Shown piece by piece: positions 9,262-18,948 of a stretch of DNA of 39,341 nt. Each line of letters begins with the position of its first letter. Position 1 is the first letter of the stretch. Source of the DNA: Acidobacteriota bacterium (lineage in GTDB: Bacteria; Acidobacteriota; Polarisedimenticolia; SMYD01); assembly GCA_004356015.1 (NCBI GenBank), contig SMYD01000077.1:1-39341 (forward strand), written 5' to 3'. The notes under the pieces are model-generated. The model made no database searches and had not been told where the DNA came from. It saw only the letters and a list, made by a program, of their open reading frames with translations. Made by a program: the position numbers and the translations under genes.

Positions 9262-11222
9262 GGGCGGATCCCGGCGATGGCGCCGCGTGAGCGCATGATG
9301 ATCCTGCCGCCGGGAAGGCTCTCCACCTGGGCCGTGCCGCTCTCCGGATCCACACTGAGATGAGCGCCCTGCAGCATGCTGCCGGAGGCGAGGGAGATCA
9401 CCGTCGCCAGGCCATCATCCGATTCGAGATGGTAGAGATCGCCACGTCCGTCATAGGTGAGTCTGTCCGCTGTTCCAGACCACTCCTGGTCCTGCAGGCG
9501 AACCTCCCCTGTGGCGGCAAAGGCGGTGCCTGTTTCGTCGCTGGTGCGCATGTCCAGAACCGCGGCCTGCAGCAGCATGCCTTCCCGGGTGAGCAGAACA
9601 TGGCCAGAAAACCGGGCCTTGTTGAGCGCCCTTTCCCAGACCAGATCCTGGGATTTCACGCGGGTCCTGGCCGTCGTGTTGTCACGGCCGCTTCCCGGTT
9701 CCCTGGACCCCAGCGAGGTGATGACCCCGCCGCCGGCACGCAGTAAACCGGTGGGCTGGTTCAGCTCGACCCAGTCTGCCTGCAGGGTGTCACTCCCCTG
9801 CCAGGCCCGAACCGTTCCTTCCAGGCGAAGGATGCCGTTTCCTGCGGAGAACTCCGCCTTGTCCGCCACGGCGGCCAGGCGTAGGCCCTGAGATGTCGCC
9901 ATCCCGGTCAGGTGGACGTTCCCATCGGCGCGCCCGCCACCGTCTCCGTCATATTGGATTTTCGCGGCGGCCAGAGAACGCCGCGCCTCGACAATACGCG
10001 CGGGATTCTGCTCGTCTCCGGAGAGAAGAATGGTGCCATCTCCCCTCGCAAGCAGGATGGCCCCTCTGGCGGTGCGGCCAGGCCCCCGAGCCTGAACATT
10101 TCCAGAGAAGCTTGCCCAGTCCCCCTCTTTCCGCCCGGCGACAAGGTCCAGGCGCTCAGCGGTGACTTCCCCGAGGATGTCCGAGGCGAGACTGGCCCTG
10201 ACCGGTTCGGTGGCGGATGAAAAAGCATGCAGTGTGTGGTACCGACGCGCACCAGCAGCCGGTTCCAGGCGGATGCCTGGCGCTGCCAGGCTCTTCATCA
10301 CCTTGCCGGATACCAGTACCATGGGGCGCAGGAGAGCATGGCCGGTGGCCAGGACCAGGCGGACCCGGCGGTTGCTGTCGAACTCGAAGTGCCAGGCGCC
10401 GGCAGTCAGGCTGAACGCATCCTCGGGGTCGCCCCCAACAAGGATCAGTTCACCCGGTTCGCTGCTGCTGGCCACACTTCCATCCCCGGACTCCTGAAAA
10501 ACGAGATGGCTGCCGGTGAAACTGCCCCATGCACCGGACAGGGAGACGCCTCCAAGGAGATCGCTGCGCCCCCGGAGACCGTCATAGTTCAACTGGCCGG
10601 CGGTTATCACCATCTCCTCACCATCAGCCCCTTTTTCACCTGCCAGGCGGACGTCGTGGTGGAGGGTCACTTCCTCCGTGGCCAGATGGGCGGTCATGCC
10701 CACCGCTGTTCCGGATGTGCCTTCCAAGCGGAACCGGACCGGGTCTTCTGTCTGCACGCTGCGAGTTTTCAGGTTGTACAACAGGCTCTCCGTCGCCAGT
10801 TCTTCGCCGGAGGCCATGCGGATCCGCACATTTCCCTGCAGCGCGACTTCCTGGCGTGCCGTATCAAACTTGCCGGCATCACTCCTGATCCGGGCCATAC
10901 GATCGGGGTGCGCCTCCGGTTCGGGGTGGAACTCGATGATGAAATTGCTGAGGACGCGGCTGCCGCCTTCCATGCCGAGCATGCGACCGGCGCGCAGGCG
11001 GGTCACGATATGCCCCCCCCGCTCTTCGGTGAAGCTGAAGGTGCTGGCAGCTGATTCCACCGTCCCCTCGACGGCCATCTTTGGCGGCGCGGCCGGGACA
11101 GGATGGGCCGCGGGAGTCACACGCTCTCGAGGGGAGGACCGCCAGATCATGCCCGCGATGACCATGGCGAAGATGGCCAGGAAAGCCAGAATCAGGGCAC
11201 GGGTTGTCCGGATATGTTTCAA
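9258..11222 (-). CDS. LPS export periplasmic protein, LptC-like N-terminus fused to LptA/OstA-like beta-jellyroll repeats (654 aa)
   Basis: N-terminal TM (ALILAFLAIFAMVIAGMIW) followed by LptC-like segment and repeated OstA-type patterns (GNVRIRMASGEELATESLLYN; GEVRLQDQEWSGTADRLTYD). ATGA overlap with lptB. Confidence 0.8.
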   Translation of the reverse strand: MKHIRTTRALILAFLAIFAMVIAGMIWRSSPRERVTPAAHPVPAAPPKMAVEGTVESAASTFSFTEERGGHIVTRLRAGRMLGMEGGSRVLSNFIIEFHPEPEAHPDRMARIRSDAGKFDTARQEVALQGNVRIRMASGEELATESLLYNLKTRSVQTEDPVRFRLEGTSGTAVGMTAHLATEEVTLHHDVRLAGEKGADGEEMVITAGQLNYDGLRGRSDLLGGVSLSGAWGSFTGSHLVFQESGDGSVASSSEPGELILVGGDPEDAFSLTAGAWHFEFDSNRRVRLVLATGHALLRPMVLVSGKVMKSLAAPGIRLEPAAGARRYHTLHAFSSATEPVRASLASDILGEVTAERLDLVAGRKEGDWASFSGNVQARGPGRTARGAILLARGDGTILLSGDEQNPARIVEARRSLAAAKIQYDGDGGGRADGNVHLTGMATSQGLRLAAVADKAEFSAGNGILRLEGTVRAWQGSDTLQADWVELNQPTGLLRAGGGVITSLGSREPGSGRDNTTARTRVKSQDLVWERALNKARFSGHVLLTREGMLLQAAVLDMRTSDETGTAFAATGEVRLQDQEWSGTADRLTYDGRGDLYHLESDDGLATVISLASGSMLQGAHLSVDPESGTAQVESLPGGRIIMRSRGAIAGIRP

Positions 11223-11251
11223 GCCGGATCTTCCATGGTTGCATCCATCTT

Positions 11252-12034
11252 TCAGCGTCCCCTGAAATCCGGCTTGCGCTTTTCCAGGAAAGCAGTCATC
11301 CCTTCTTTCTTGTCCTCGGTTCCCGAAATCAGGCCGAAGAGCCCTGCTTCGTAGGCCAGGCCGCCGGCCAGAGACATCTCCATGCCGTGGCGAACCGCCC
11401 GCAGGGCGAAGGCGACGGCCAGGGGGCCCTGGGCCAGGATTTTACCGGCCATCTCCCGGGCTCCTGCCAGTGCCTCACCTTCCGGTACAACGCGGTTCAC
11501 CAGGCCCATGCGGGCGGCTTCGTCGGCTTTGACCTTGCGGCCGGTGAGAATCATCTCCAGGGCATGGCCGCGGCCCACCAGGCGGGTCAGACGCTGAGTG
11601 CCGCCGTACCCGGGAATGATGCCCAGACCGACTTCCGGTAGTCCCATGACCGCATTGGCCGCCGCCACTCGCAGGTGGCAGGCGAGAGCCAGCTCCAGGC
11701 CGCCGCCCAGGGCAAATCCATTGATGGCCGCGATGACGGGCTTGTCCATGGCCTCCAGCGCCAGGAAGGCCGCCTGTCCTCGACCAGAAGTCGCCTGCCC
11801 TTCCACCGGCGTCTGGCGGGCCAGTTCACGGATATCCGCGCCGGCTACGAATGCCTTGTCGCCGGCGCCGGTGATGATCAGGGCACCCACCGCATCGTCT
11901 GCGGCCGCCTGTCCGGCTATTTCCAGGATCTCCTCGATGGTCCGGGCGTTCAGAGCATTCAGCTTGTCAGGCCGGTTCACGGTCATGACGGCCATGCGAT
12001 CTTTCACCTCGTACAGAATGTTATGCGTGTCCAT
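11252..12034 (-). CDS. Enoyl-CoA hydratase/crotonase family
   Basis: KPVIAAINGFALGGGLELALACHLRVAAANAVMGLPEVGLGIIPGYGGTQRLTRLVG. Confidence 0.95.
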   Translation of the reverse strand: MDTHNILYEVKDRMAVMTVNRPDKLNALNARTIEEILEIAGQAAADDAVGALIITGAGDKAFVAGADIRELARQTPVEGQATSGRGQAAFLALEAMDKPVIAAINGFALGGGLELALACHLRVAAANAVMGLPEVGLGIIPGYGGTQRLTRLVGRGHALEMILTGRKVKADEAARMGLVNRVVPEGEALAGAREMAGKILAQGPLAVAFALRAVRHGMEMSLAGGLAYEAGLFGLISGTEDKKEGMTAFLEKRKPDFRGR

Positions 12035-12168
12035 GGGTTCTCCCCTGCCGGGCGCACCTGCCGGAGCGGCCCCTGATGATTCGGGAATCGATGAACGGTC
12101 GTTCCGGGTTCACGTGCCGTTCAACCGGCGGTTGCCATGAAGGTTCTTCATTATTTTCCTCGTCGGTG

Positions 12169-13359
12169 TCAGTGGATACTCTCGACCAGGATGGCAATCC
12201 CCTGGCCACCACCGATACAGGCCGACGCGATGCCATATGACAGCTGGCGGCGGCGGAGTTCCATGAGCAGGGTCAGGATCAGGCGGGTTCCTGTGGCGCC
12301 CAGGGGATGACCGAGAGCGATGGCGCCGCCGTTGACATTGACCCTGTCCCGATCGAGATCCAGGGACTTTTCCACGGCCAGGTACTGGGCCGCGAAGGCC
12401 TCATTGATCTCGAAGAGATCGATCTGCCCCAGGGTCATGCCTGCCCGGGCCAGAACGGCCTGGATGGCCGGGACGGGACCGATACCCATGATGCGCGGTT
12501 CCACGCCGACCACCGCATGGGCCAGCACACGTCCAAGGGGCGTGCCGGTCTGACGGGCGGCGCGCCGGCCGCTGCATAAGACCAGGGCAGCGGCGCCATC
12601 GACGATTCCTGAGGCATTGCCGGCGGTGACGGATCCGTCCTTCTGGAAGGCAGGTTTGAGCCGGCTGAGCATCCCCACGGTGGTACCCGGGCGCATGTGA
12701 TCATCTGCCTCGATCACGAGAGGGCCCCGCCGGTTCGGCACCTCGTAGGGAACGATTTCTTCGGCAGCCCGGCCTGATTCATGAAAGTCCTGCGCGCGCT
12801 CCTGGGAGAGCGCGGCGAACGTATCCATGTCCCGGCGATCGATGTCCATCTCCCGGGCCAGGTTCTCGGCGGTAGCAGCCATGGAAAAACCACAGAAGTT
12901 ATCGGTGAGGCCTGCCAGCAGGGAGTCCTCCATGCGGCCTGTGCCCAGGTTCGCCCAGCCCGCGCGTGCGCCGCGCAGAACATAGGGTGCCTGAGACATA
13001 TTTTCCATGCCTCCGGCCAGCACCACCTCGGCTTCTCCAAGGCGAATGAGGTGGTCCGCGCTGATGACCGACTGAATCCCTGAGCCGCAGATCCGGTTCA
13101 CCGTGAGTGCAGGACGATCCACCGGCACGCCGGCCTTCAAACCCACGTGTCGGGCCCCATAGATGGCGTTGGAAGACGTCTGCATGGCGTTGCCCATCAC
13201 CGTATGGTCCACCTCGTCGCCGGCTATTCCGGCCCTCTTGAGGGCATGGCGGGCGGCATGAGCGCCCAGCTCAATCTCGGACACGCCGGCGAGACTGCCG
13301 TTGTACTCGGCCATAGGAGTGCGGGCGCCACTGAGAATGACTGTACGGTTGTCGCTCAT
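12169..13359 (-). CDS. Acetyl-CoA C-acyltransferase (thiolase)
   Basis: TVNRICGSGIQSV nucleophile motif, NVNGGAIALGHPLGATGTR, SACIGGGQGIA. Confidence 0.95.
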   Translation of the reverse strand: MSDNRTVILSGARTPMAEYNGSLAGVSEIELGAHAARHALKRAGIAGDEVDHTVMGNAMQTSSNAIYGARHVGLKAGVPVDRPALTVNRICGSGIQSVISADHLIRLGEAEVVLAGGMENMSQAPYVLRGARAGWANLGTGRMEDSLLAGLTDNFCGFSMAATAENLAREMDIDRRDMDTFAALSQERAQDFHESGRAAEEIVPYEVPNRRGPLVIEADDHMRPGTTVGMLSRLKPAFQKDGSVTAGNASGIVDGAAALVLCSGRRAARQTGTPLGRVLAHAVVGVEPRIMGIGPVPAIQAVLARAGMTLGQIDLFEINEAFAAQYLAVEKSLDLDRDRVNVNGGAIALGHPLGATGTRLILTLLMELRRRQLSYGIASACIGGGQGIAILVESIH

Positions 13360-13383
13360 GAACTCTCCGGGCAAGAAGGTTTC

Positions 13384-14190
13384 CTACCAGCGGTCAGCGG
13401 CGCGCAGAAAACTGCGCCGGTAGTCGTGACCCTCCATGGGGACCACGCGACACATTTCATCCAGCCGTGAGCGTAACGCGGTGCCGATGCGCACGGCCAG
13501 CGTCTCGGGTGCAACGTCCAGGGTACCGGCGGCGGCGGCCTCGCCATCCCTGAAGTGGGTGGTGAAGAGGGTGATCCGTTCCTGATTGTAGCGATGGCTG
13601 ATGATGTGGCCCAGGGTGTCCCGAACCCAATCGGTCATCTTGGCGGCACCCAGGTCATCCAGGACCAGAAGTTCCACCTCCAGGATCGGGCGCACGATCT
13701 GGGAGGGGGACAACGGATGGCTGGGTCGGTAGGTGTCCTGGATGTTCTTCAGGAGTTCGCGAAAATCAACGAAGTGTCCATCCACGCCCTTTTGCTGAAT
13801 GAGGTTCCTCAGGATCCCCGCCGCCAGATGGGTCTTGCCCACACCGCAGGGTCCGCTGAACAGGAGGCCCGTCGGTGCGGCCGGTGGGTAGGACGCCACA
13901 AAATCGACGGCGCGCTGCCGTGCCTCCATCTGGGTCGCGTGATGGATCTCGTAGTTTTCAAGCTGGCAATGGTCGTAACGGGGTGGTAAGCGCGCCGCGG
14001 CCAGCTTGCGATCCATGTGTCCCTGGCGCCGGCAACTGCAGGTCGTGGCACAGTCGTAGCCGTTGACCTGGCGGACGGTGAAACCCGAGCCACCGCAGAT
14101 CTCACATCTTCGGGTCTGAAGGGGCATGGGCGATCCGGCTGGTGAGGTGGTATGCAATTCCTGGGCCAGTCTATCAAACGACCCGGGCAC
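13384..14190 (-). CDS. DnaC/IstB-like ATP-binding protein with N-terminal Cys motif
   Basis: CEICGGSGF...CATTCSCRR, Walker A LFSGPCGVGKTHLA, Walker B LLVLDDLGA. True start may be the internal Met near 14130. Confidence 0.88.
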   Translation of the reverse strand: MPGSFDRLAQELHTTSPAGSPMPLQTRRCEICGGSGFTVRQVNGYDCATTCSCRRQGHMDRKLAAARLPPRYDHCQLENYEIHHATQMEARQRAVDFVASYPPAAPTGLLFSGPCGVGKTHLAAGILRNLIQQKGVDGHFVDFRELLKNIQDTYRPSHPLSPSQIVRPILEVELLVLDDLGAAKMTDWVRDTLGHIISHRYNQERITLFTTHFRDGEAAAAGTLDVAPETLAVRIGTALRSRLDEMCRVVPMEGHDYRRSFLRAADRW

Positions 14191-14207
14191 TCACAAGGCG
14201 GTCCGAA

Positions 14208-15068
14208 TCAGTTCAGGTAGCTGCGCAGGTGAGTGGAGCGCTGCGAACGGCTCAGTTTCTGCAGGGCCTGGACCTCGATCTGGCGGATGCGTTCACGAGA
14301 GAGGCCGAGCATTTCCCCGATCTCCTTCAAGGTCTTGGGCGCCTGGTCGCCCAGCCCGAAGCGCAGCTTCACGATGATCTCTTCCTTCTCGTCCAGTTCC
14401 GTCAGAGCTCCATAGAGCAGGTTCTTCATGGATGACTTGATGAGCTCTTCATCGGCTGCCGGGATCTGGTTCTGTTCCAGCTTGTCGGCCAGATGGAAAT
14501 CGTGCTCCTGATCGATGATGGTGGTCAGGGAGACGTTCTCCTCGGAGACCTGCAGCAGCACCGTGACATCCTCCACGCTGACATCCACGCAGCGGGCGAT
14601 CTCATCCAGATCCGGTGTCCGCTTGAGTTCCAGCGCCAGTTGCGACTTGGCTTTCTTGATGCGATAAAGCAGGTTGGCCTGCTTCTGAGGCAGTCTGAAG
14701 GCGCCACTATGGTCCGAGAGAGCGTGGATGATCGATTGTCGCACCCACCATACCGCATAGGTGATGAACTTCACCTTCTTGTCCGGGTCAAAGCGCTTGG
14801 CCGCCTCGATGAGGCCGATATTGCCCTCGTTGATCAAGTCCAGAAACGATAATCCGCAGCCGCGGTAACGCTTGGCGAAGGACACCACGAACCGGAGGTT
14901 GGCTTCCACCAGGTGCCGCAACGCCTTGCGATCACCGCGGGCGATGCTCCTGCCCAGATCCTTCTCTTCGTCGGCCGTGATCCGCCCGAGCTTGGAGATC
15001 TCGTGTAGATACTGCTTCAGCGTCTCCGATGAACGCTCTCTGTTGCTCTTGCTGGTTGATTCGTTCAT
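14208..15068 (-). CDS. RNA polymerase sigma-70 family factor (286 aa, lacks region 1.1)
   Basis: LRQYL-type region 1.2, ANLRFVVSFAKRYRGCGLSFLDLINEGNIGLIEAAKRFDP, FITYAVWWVRQSI, LKEIGEMLGLSRERIRQIEVQALQKL. Confidence 0.95.
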   Translation of the reverse strand: MNESTSKSNRERSSETLKQYLHEISKLGRITADEEKDLGRSIARGDRKALRHLVEANLRFVVSFAKRYRGCGLSFLDLINEGNIGLIEAAKRFDPDKKVKFITYAVWWVRQSIIHALSDHSGAFRLPQKQANLLYRIKKAKSQLALELKRTPDLDEIARCVDVSVEDVTVLLQVSEENVSLTTIIDQEHDFHLADKLEQNQIPAADEELIKSSMKNLLYGALTELDEKEEIIVKLRFGLGDQAPKTLKEIGEMLGLSRERIRQIEVQALQKLSRSQRSTHLRSYLN

Positions 15069-15119
15069 ATCTTGGATGGACTGGCAGGCGCCCTGGATCC
15101 TCGGGTACTGCGGAGGCGC

Positions 15120-15147
15120 AGTATACAGCAGGCTGCTCCATTGTCCA
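15120..15147 (-). promoter_or_regulatory. Putative sigma-70 promoter for the sigma factor gene
   Basis: Minus strand TGGACA (15147-15142), 16-nt spacer, TATACT (15125-15120). Confidence 0.45.
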
Positions 15148-15162
15148 CCACCGGGAGAGAGG

Positions 15163-15551
15163 TCAGAGATCCCGGGCGGCCCGCTTCAGGTCGACGTGGG
15201 TGAGAGGCGCCAGGGCCCCGTCTGCTGCGGGAATCCGACCGGAGAGATTCTCCCTCAGGGCTTGAGCCAGCGCCGCGACCTCGCGACGGGAGTCCTTGAG
15301 CCGTTTCCGCATATCATAGGATGACCTCAACACCCGCGAGATTCACGCCCAGATCCTTGGTGAGGTGGAGAATCACCTCCAGGCGCCTGAGGTCGCGATC
15401 ACCGTAGAGACGGGTGTTTCCAGGAGATCGGGACGGGGTCAACAGGCCTTCCCGTTCCCAGGTCCGCAGTGTCTGGGGATGAATCCCATAGCGGCCGGCC
15501 ACAAACACTGATGCGGACCCCTCCTGCCCCGTCGCACTGACAAGCCCTCAT
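15163..15551 (-). pseudogene. hspR: HspR-like MerR family heat-shock repressor, reading frame interrupted (ORF pieces 15314-15508 and 15163-15312)
   Basis: [10 protein letters not shown]-type MerR motif: (V)[63 protein letters not shown]-stop. The next frame continues (D)MRKRLKDSRREVAALAQALREN..., as expected for an HspR C-terminus. Located directly after dnaJ. Confidence 0.75.
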
Positions 15552-16522
15552 GTCCCGCTCCTCCGGATGAGCTCGTCCCGGCCCGGCACAGGCAGCAGGT
15601 CGGCCAGGTCCTGGAGGAGCTGGCGCACTCTCTCATCCCCCGCATCGGGAGTCAGGACCCGGATTTCGACCAGTTGGTCGCCGCGGCCACCGCGGCGGGA
15701 AGGAGCGCCCTTCCCTTTGAGGCGCAGTTGCTGCCCCCCCTGGGTGCCCTGGGGCACGTTAAGAACGGCAGTGCCATCCACAGTGGGCACATGGATACGC
15801 GCTCCCACGGCGGCTTCGCTGACGGTGACGGGCACGGTACACAGGATGTTGTCCCCCAGACGCTTGAAGACCGGGTGCGGGTCGACGTTGACGCTGACCC
15901 GCAGGTCGCCGGCGCGGCCGCCCCGGGCACCGGCGTGTCCCTGACCGGCGATGCGCAGGCGTGTTCCCTCTGAAACACCTGCCGGGATACGGACTTCGAT
16001 GGTTTGACTGTGGTCTTGCAGGCCACTCCCGCCGCAAACCCGGCAGGAGAGCAATCCCTGCCCCCGGCAAGCAGCACATGGCCCCTGCCGCTGAATGCGC
16101 AGGGGGGCCTTGAGCCCGCGGATGGCATCCATGAACCCGATTCGTATGACCGCTTCCACGTCGTCGCCCCGGAGTGGGCCCTCGCTCCGTGATGTCCGCG
16201 CGTGATGTCCGAAGATCTGCGAGAACAGATCTCCCAGGTCGCCCTGGAAGCCGGTGCCGCCGGCAAAGCCCGCAGGATTCCAGTCCACAGGGCCATGACC
16301 GCGGCCGACAGCACCTAACCGGTCATAGGCTTTTCTCTTTTCGGGGTCCGAGAGGATCCCGTAGGCCTCGGTAATTCCCTTGAACCGTTCCTCGGCAGCC
16401 TTGTCGCCGCGATTGACATCAGGATGGTATTTTCGTGCCAGACCTTTATAGGCCTTGCGAATCGCTTGCGGCGATGCATCCCGCCTGACGCCCAGGCGCT
16501 TGTAAGGGCTGGCGGCGGTCAT
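15548..16522 (-). CDS. DnaJ-family co-chaperone with reduced zinc finger
   Basis: J-domain with HPD ([10 protein letters not shown]), G/F region, only two CxxCxGxG motifs ([16 protein letters not shown]), C-terminal substrate-binding domains. Confidence 0.95.
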   Translation of the reverse strand: MTAASPYKRLGVRRDASPQAIRKAYKGLARKYHPDVNRGDKAAEERFKGITEAYGILSDPEKRKAYDRLGAVGRGHGPVDWNPAGFAGGTGFQGDLGDLFSQIFGHHARTSRSEGPLRGDDVEAVIRIGFMDAIRGLKAPLRIQRQGPCAACRGQGLLSCRVCGGSGLQDHSQTIEVRIPAGVSEGTRLRIAGQGHAGARGGRAGDLRVSVNVDPHPVFKRLGDNILCTVPVTVSEAAVGARIHVPTVDGTAVLNVPQGTQGGQQLRLKGKGAPSRRGGRGDQLVEIRVLTPDAGDERVRQLLQDLADLLPVPGRDELIRRSGT

Positions 16523-16523
16523 C

Positions 16524-16973
16524 TCAGGATGTCTGGACCTGAATGCTGCGTGGCTTGCCCCGACGGCGTTTGGGCAGGACCACCCTCAGCAGACCCTGCC
16601 GATACTCCGCCGTGACCTTGTCTCGGTCAACAGCGGCGGAAAGATCGAATGTTCGTGAAAATGCCCCCTGTGAACGTTCGACGCGGTGATGCACCACATC
16701 GTTGCCGCCGGGCTGGACCCCCCCCTCGCCCTTGACGGTCAAGGCTGAGTCGGTGACGACCACGTCCAGATCCTTCATGGACAGGCCCGGGACCTCGGCA
16801 ATCAGGACCACCTGCTCAGGCGTCTCGTAGAGGTCCACCAGGGGACTCCAGCTGCTGCCTTCGCTGCCGCTGGCGCTGAATTCAGCCCGAGTTGATGCTG
16901 ATTCGAACAACCGGGCGATTCGATCCTTGAGTAGGGAAAGGCGTTCGAATGTGTCCTGGCTACCCTGCAACAT
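16524..16973 (-). CDS. Small heat-shock protein, Hsp20/alpha-crystallin family
   Basis: [40 protein letters not shown]...[38 protein letters not shown]. Confidence 0.96.
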   Translation of the reverse strand: MLQGSQDTFERLSLLKDRIARLFESASTRAEFSASGSEGSSWSPLVDLYETPEQVVLIAEVPGLSMKDLDVVVTDSALTVKGEGGVQPGGNDVVHHRVERSQGAFSRTFDLSAAVDRDKVTAEYRQGLLRVVLPKRRRGKPRSIQVQTS

Positions 16974-16985
16974 GGACTCCTCCGT

Positions 16986-18881
16986 TCATTTGACGTCCTC
17001 ATACTCGGCGTCGATGACTTCGCCCTCGCCGGTTTCTCCTGCTGCTTCCGGGGTATCTCCGGAGGCAGGTTCTGTTTCCTTCGCGCTGGTCTGATACAGG
17101 ATTTGCGCCACTGCGTGCTGGCTCTGGGTGAGTTGCTCCTGAGCCTTGCCAATGGCGTCCATATCACTGCTTTCCAGGGCTTTGCGCAGACTCGCAATGG
17201 CTTCCCTCGCGGGCTCGCTCTGCTCGTCGGAGATCTTCTCCTTGTTGTCGTCCAGGAGTTTCTCCGCCTGGTAGGCTTCCTGCTCGGCCCGATTGCGGAT
17301 TTCAACCTCCCGGCGACGTTTCTTGTCATCATCGGCGTGGAGCTCAGCATCTTGGACCATGGTCCCGATCTCGTCCTTGTCGAGACCCGATGAAGCCGTG
17401 ATGGTGATGGATTGTTCCTTGCCGGTACCCTTGTCCTTGGCCGAGACATTCACGATACCGTTTGCGTCGATATCAAAGGTCACCTCGATCTGGGGCAGGC
17501 CCCGTGGGGCTGCCGGGATTCCCATGAGGTGGAATTTGCCCAGGGTGCGGTTGTCCACCGCCATTTCTCTCTCGCCTTGCACCACATGGACCTCAACGGA
17601 GGTCTGATTGTCGGCGGCGGTAGAGAACGTCTCGCTCTTCCGGCTGGGAATGGTGGTGTTGCGCGCGATGAGATTGGTGAACACGCCCCCCAGGGTTTCG
17701 ATTCCCAGGGAGAGAGGGGTCACGTCCAGCAGGAGCATGTCCTTCACGTCCCCTGACAGAACACCTGCCTGAACGGCGGCGCCAATGGCCACCACTTCAT
17801 CAGGATTGACACCCTGGTGGGGTTTCCTGCCGAACATTTCCTCGACCAGAGCCTGCACCCGGGGGATGCGCGTGGAGCCGCCCACGAGAACCACCTCGTG
17901 GATTTCATCGGTGGACAGTCCCGAATCGGCAATGGCCTTGCGGCAGGGTTCCAGGGTGCGCTGGAAGATCTTTTCGGCCAATTGCTCGAAACGCGCCCGG
18001 GTCAGTTTCAGCGCCAGATGCTTGGGGCCTGCGGCGTCGGCGGTGATGAACGGCAGGTTGACCTCGGTCTCCTTGGTGCTGGACAGTTCCATCTTGGCCT
18101 TTTCCGCAGCTTCTTTGAGGCGCTGCAGGGCCATCTTGTCTTTGCTGAGATCGATGCCCTGATCTTTTTTGAATTCGTCGACGATCCAGTCGATGATGAC
18201 ATCATCGATGTCGTCACCGCCCAGATGGGTATCACCATTGGTGGCCTTCACTTCCACCACCCCCTCACCCACCTCAAGGATGGAGATATCGAAGGTGCCA
18301 CCGCCGAAGTCGAACACGGCGATTATATGGTCGTTTTTTTTCTCCAACCCGTAGGCGAGGGCGGCAGCGGTGGGTTCATTGACGATACGCTCCACGTCGA
18401 GGCCGGCGATACGGCCGGCGTCCTTGGTGGCCTGGCGCTGGCTGTCGTTGAAATAAGCCGGCACGGTGATCACTGCCTTGGTGACTTTCTCGCCCAGGTA
18501 AGCCTCGGCGGCCTCTTTCATCTTCTGGAGGATCATCGCGGAGATCTCAGGGGGAGCCAATTTCTTGCCACAGAGCTCGACCCATGCGTCGCCATTCTCG
18601 GCCTCGATCACCTTGTAGGGGACGCGCGTGCGATCTTCTGTCAGTTCGCTGAACTTGTGCCCCATGAAGCGCTTGATGGAGAAGACGGTATTTTCAGGGT
18701 TGGTGACCGCCTGGCGCTTGGCCACCTGCCCCACCAGGCGTTCCCCCTTGTCATTGAAGGCGACAACGGAGGGGGTGGTGCGGCTGCCTTCGGGGTTGGG
18801 GATCACCGTGGGTTTACCCCCCTCCATGACCGAAACCACCGAATTGGTGGTCCCCAGATCGATTCCGATTATCTTTGCCAT
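16986..18881 (-). CDS. dnaK: Chaperone protein DnaK (Hsp70)
   Basis: [29 protein letters not shown]..., [29 protein letters not shown]; full length 631 aa. Confidence 0.99.
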   Translation of the reverse strand: MAKIIGIDLGTTNSVVSVMEGGKPTVIPNPEGSRTTPSVVAFNDKGERLVGQVAKRQAVTNPENTVFSIKRFMGHKFSELTEDRTRVPYKVIEAENGDAWVELCGKKLAPPEISAMILQKMKEAAEAYLGEKVTKAVITVPAYFNDSQRQATKDAGRIAGLDVERIVNEPTAAALAYGLEKKNDHIIAVFDFGGGTFDISILEVGEGVVEVKATNGDTHLGGDDIDDVIIDWIVDEFKKDQGIDLSKDKMALQRLKEAAEKAKMELSSTKETEVNLPFITADAAGPKHLALKLTRARFEQLAEKIFQRTLEPCRKAIADSGLSTDEIHEVVLVGGSTRIPRVQALVEEMFGRKPHQGVNPDEVVAIGAAVQAGVLSGDVKDMLLLDVTPLSLGIETLGGVFTNLIARNTTIPSRKSETFSTAADNQTSVEVHVVQGEREMAVDNRTLGKFHLMGIPAAPRGLPQIEVTFDIDANGIVNVSAKDKGTGKEQSITITASSGLDKDEIGTMVQDAELHADDDKKRRREVEIRNRAEQEAYQAEKLLDDNKEKISDEQSEPAREAIASLRKALESSDMDAIGKAQEQLTQSQHAVAQILYQTSAKETEPASGDTPEAAGETGEGEVIDAEYEDVK

Positions 18882-18919
18882 TGAATTTCTCCCAGTGTTT
18901 GGTTTCTTGGATCACCGGG

Positions 18920-18948
18920 AGTATAAGATTTGAGTGGAGGCGGGTCAA
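18920..18948 (-). promoter_or_regulatory. sigma-70-type promoter upstream of dnaK
   Basis: Minus strand TTGACC (18948-18943), exactly 17-nt spacer, TATACT (18925-18920), then a GGGAG ribosome-binding site and ATG at 18881. Confidence 0.7.

Noticed and set aside
17817-18884. 355-aa plus-strand ORF opposite dnaK
   Set aside because: Long antisense ORFs opposite dnaK are a well-known codon-bias artefact; no independent ribosome-binding site or motif seen.
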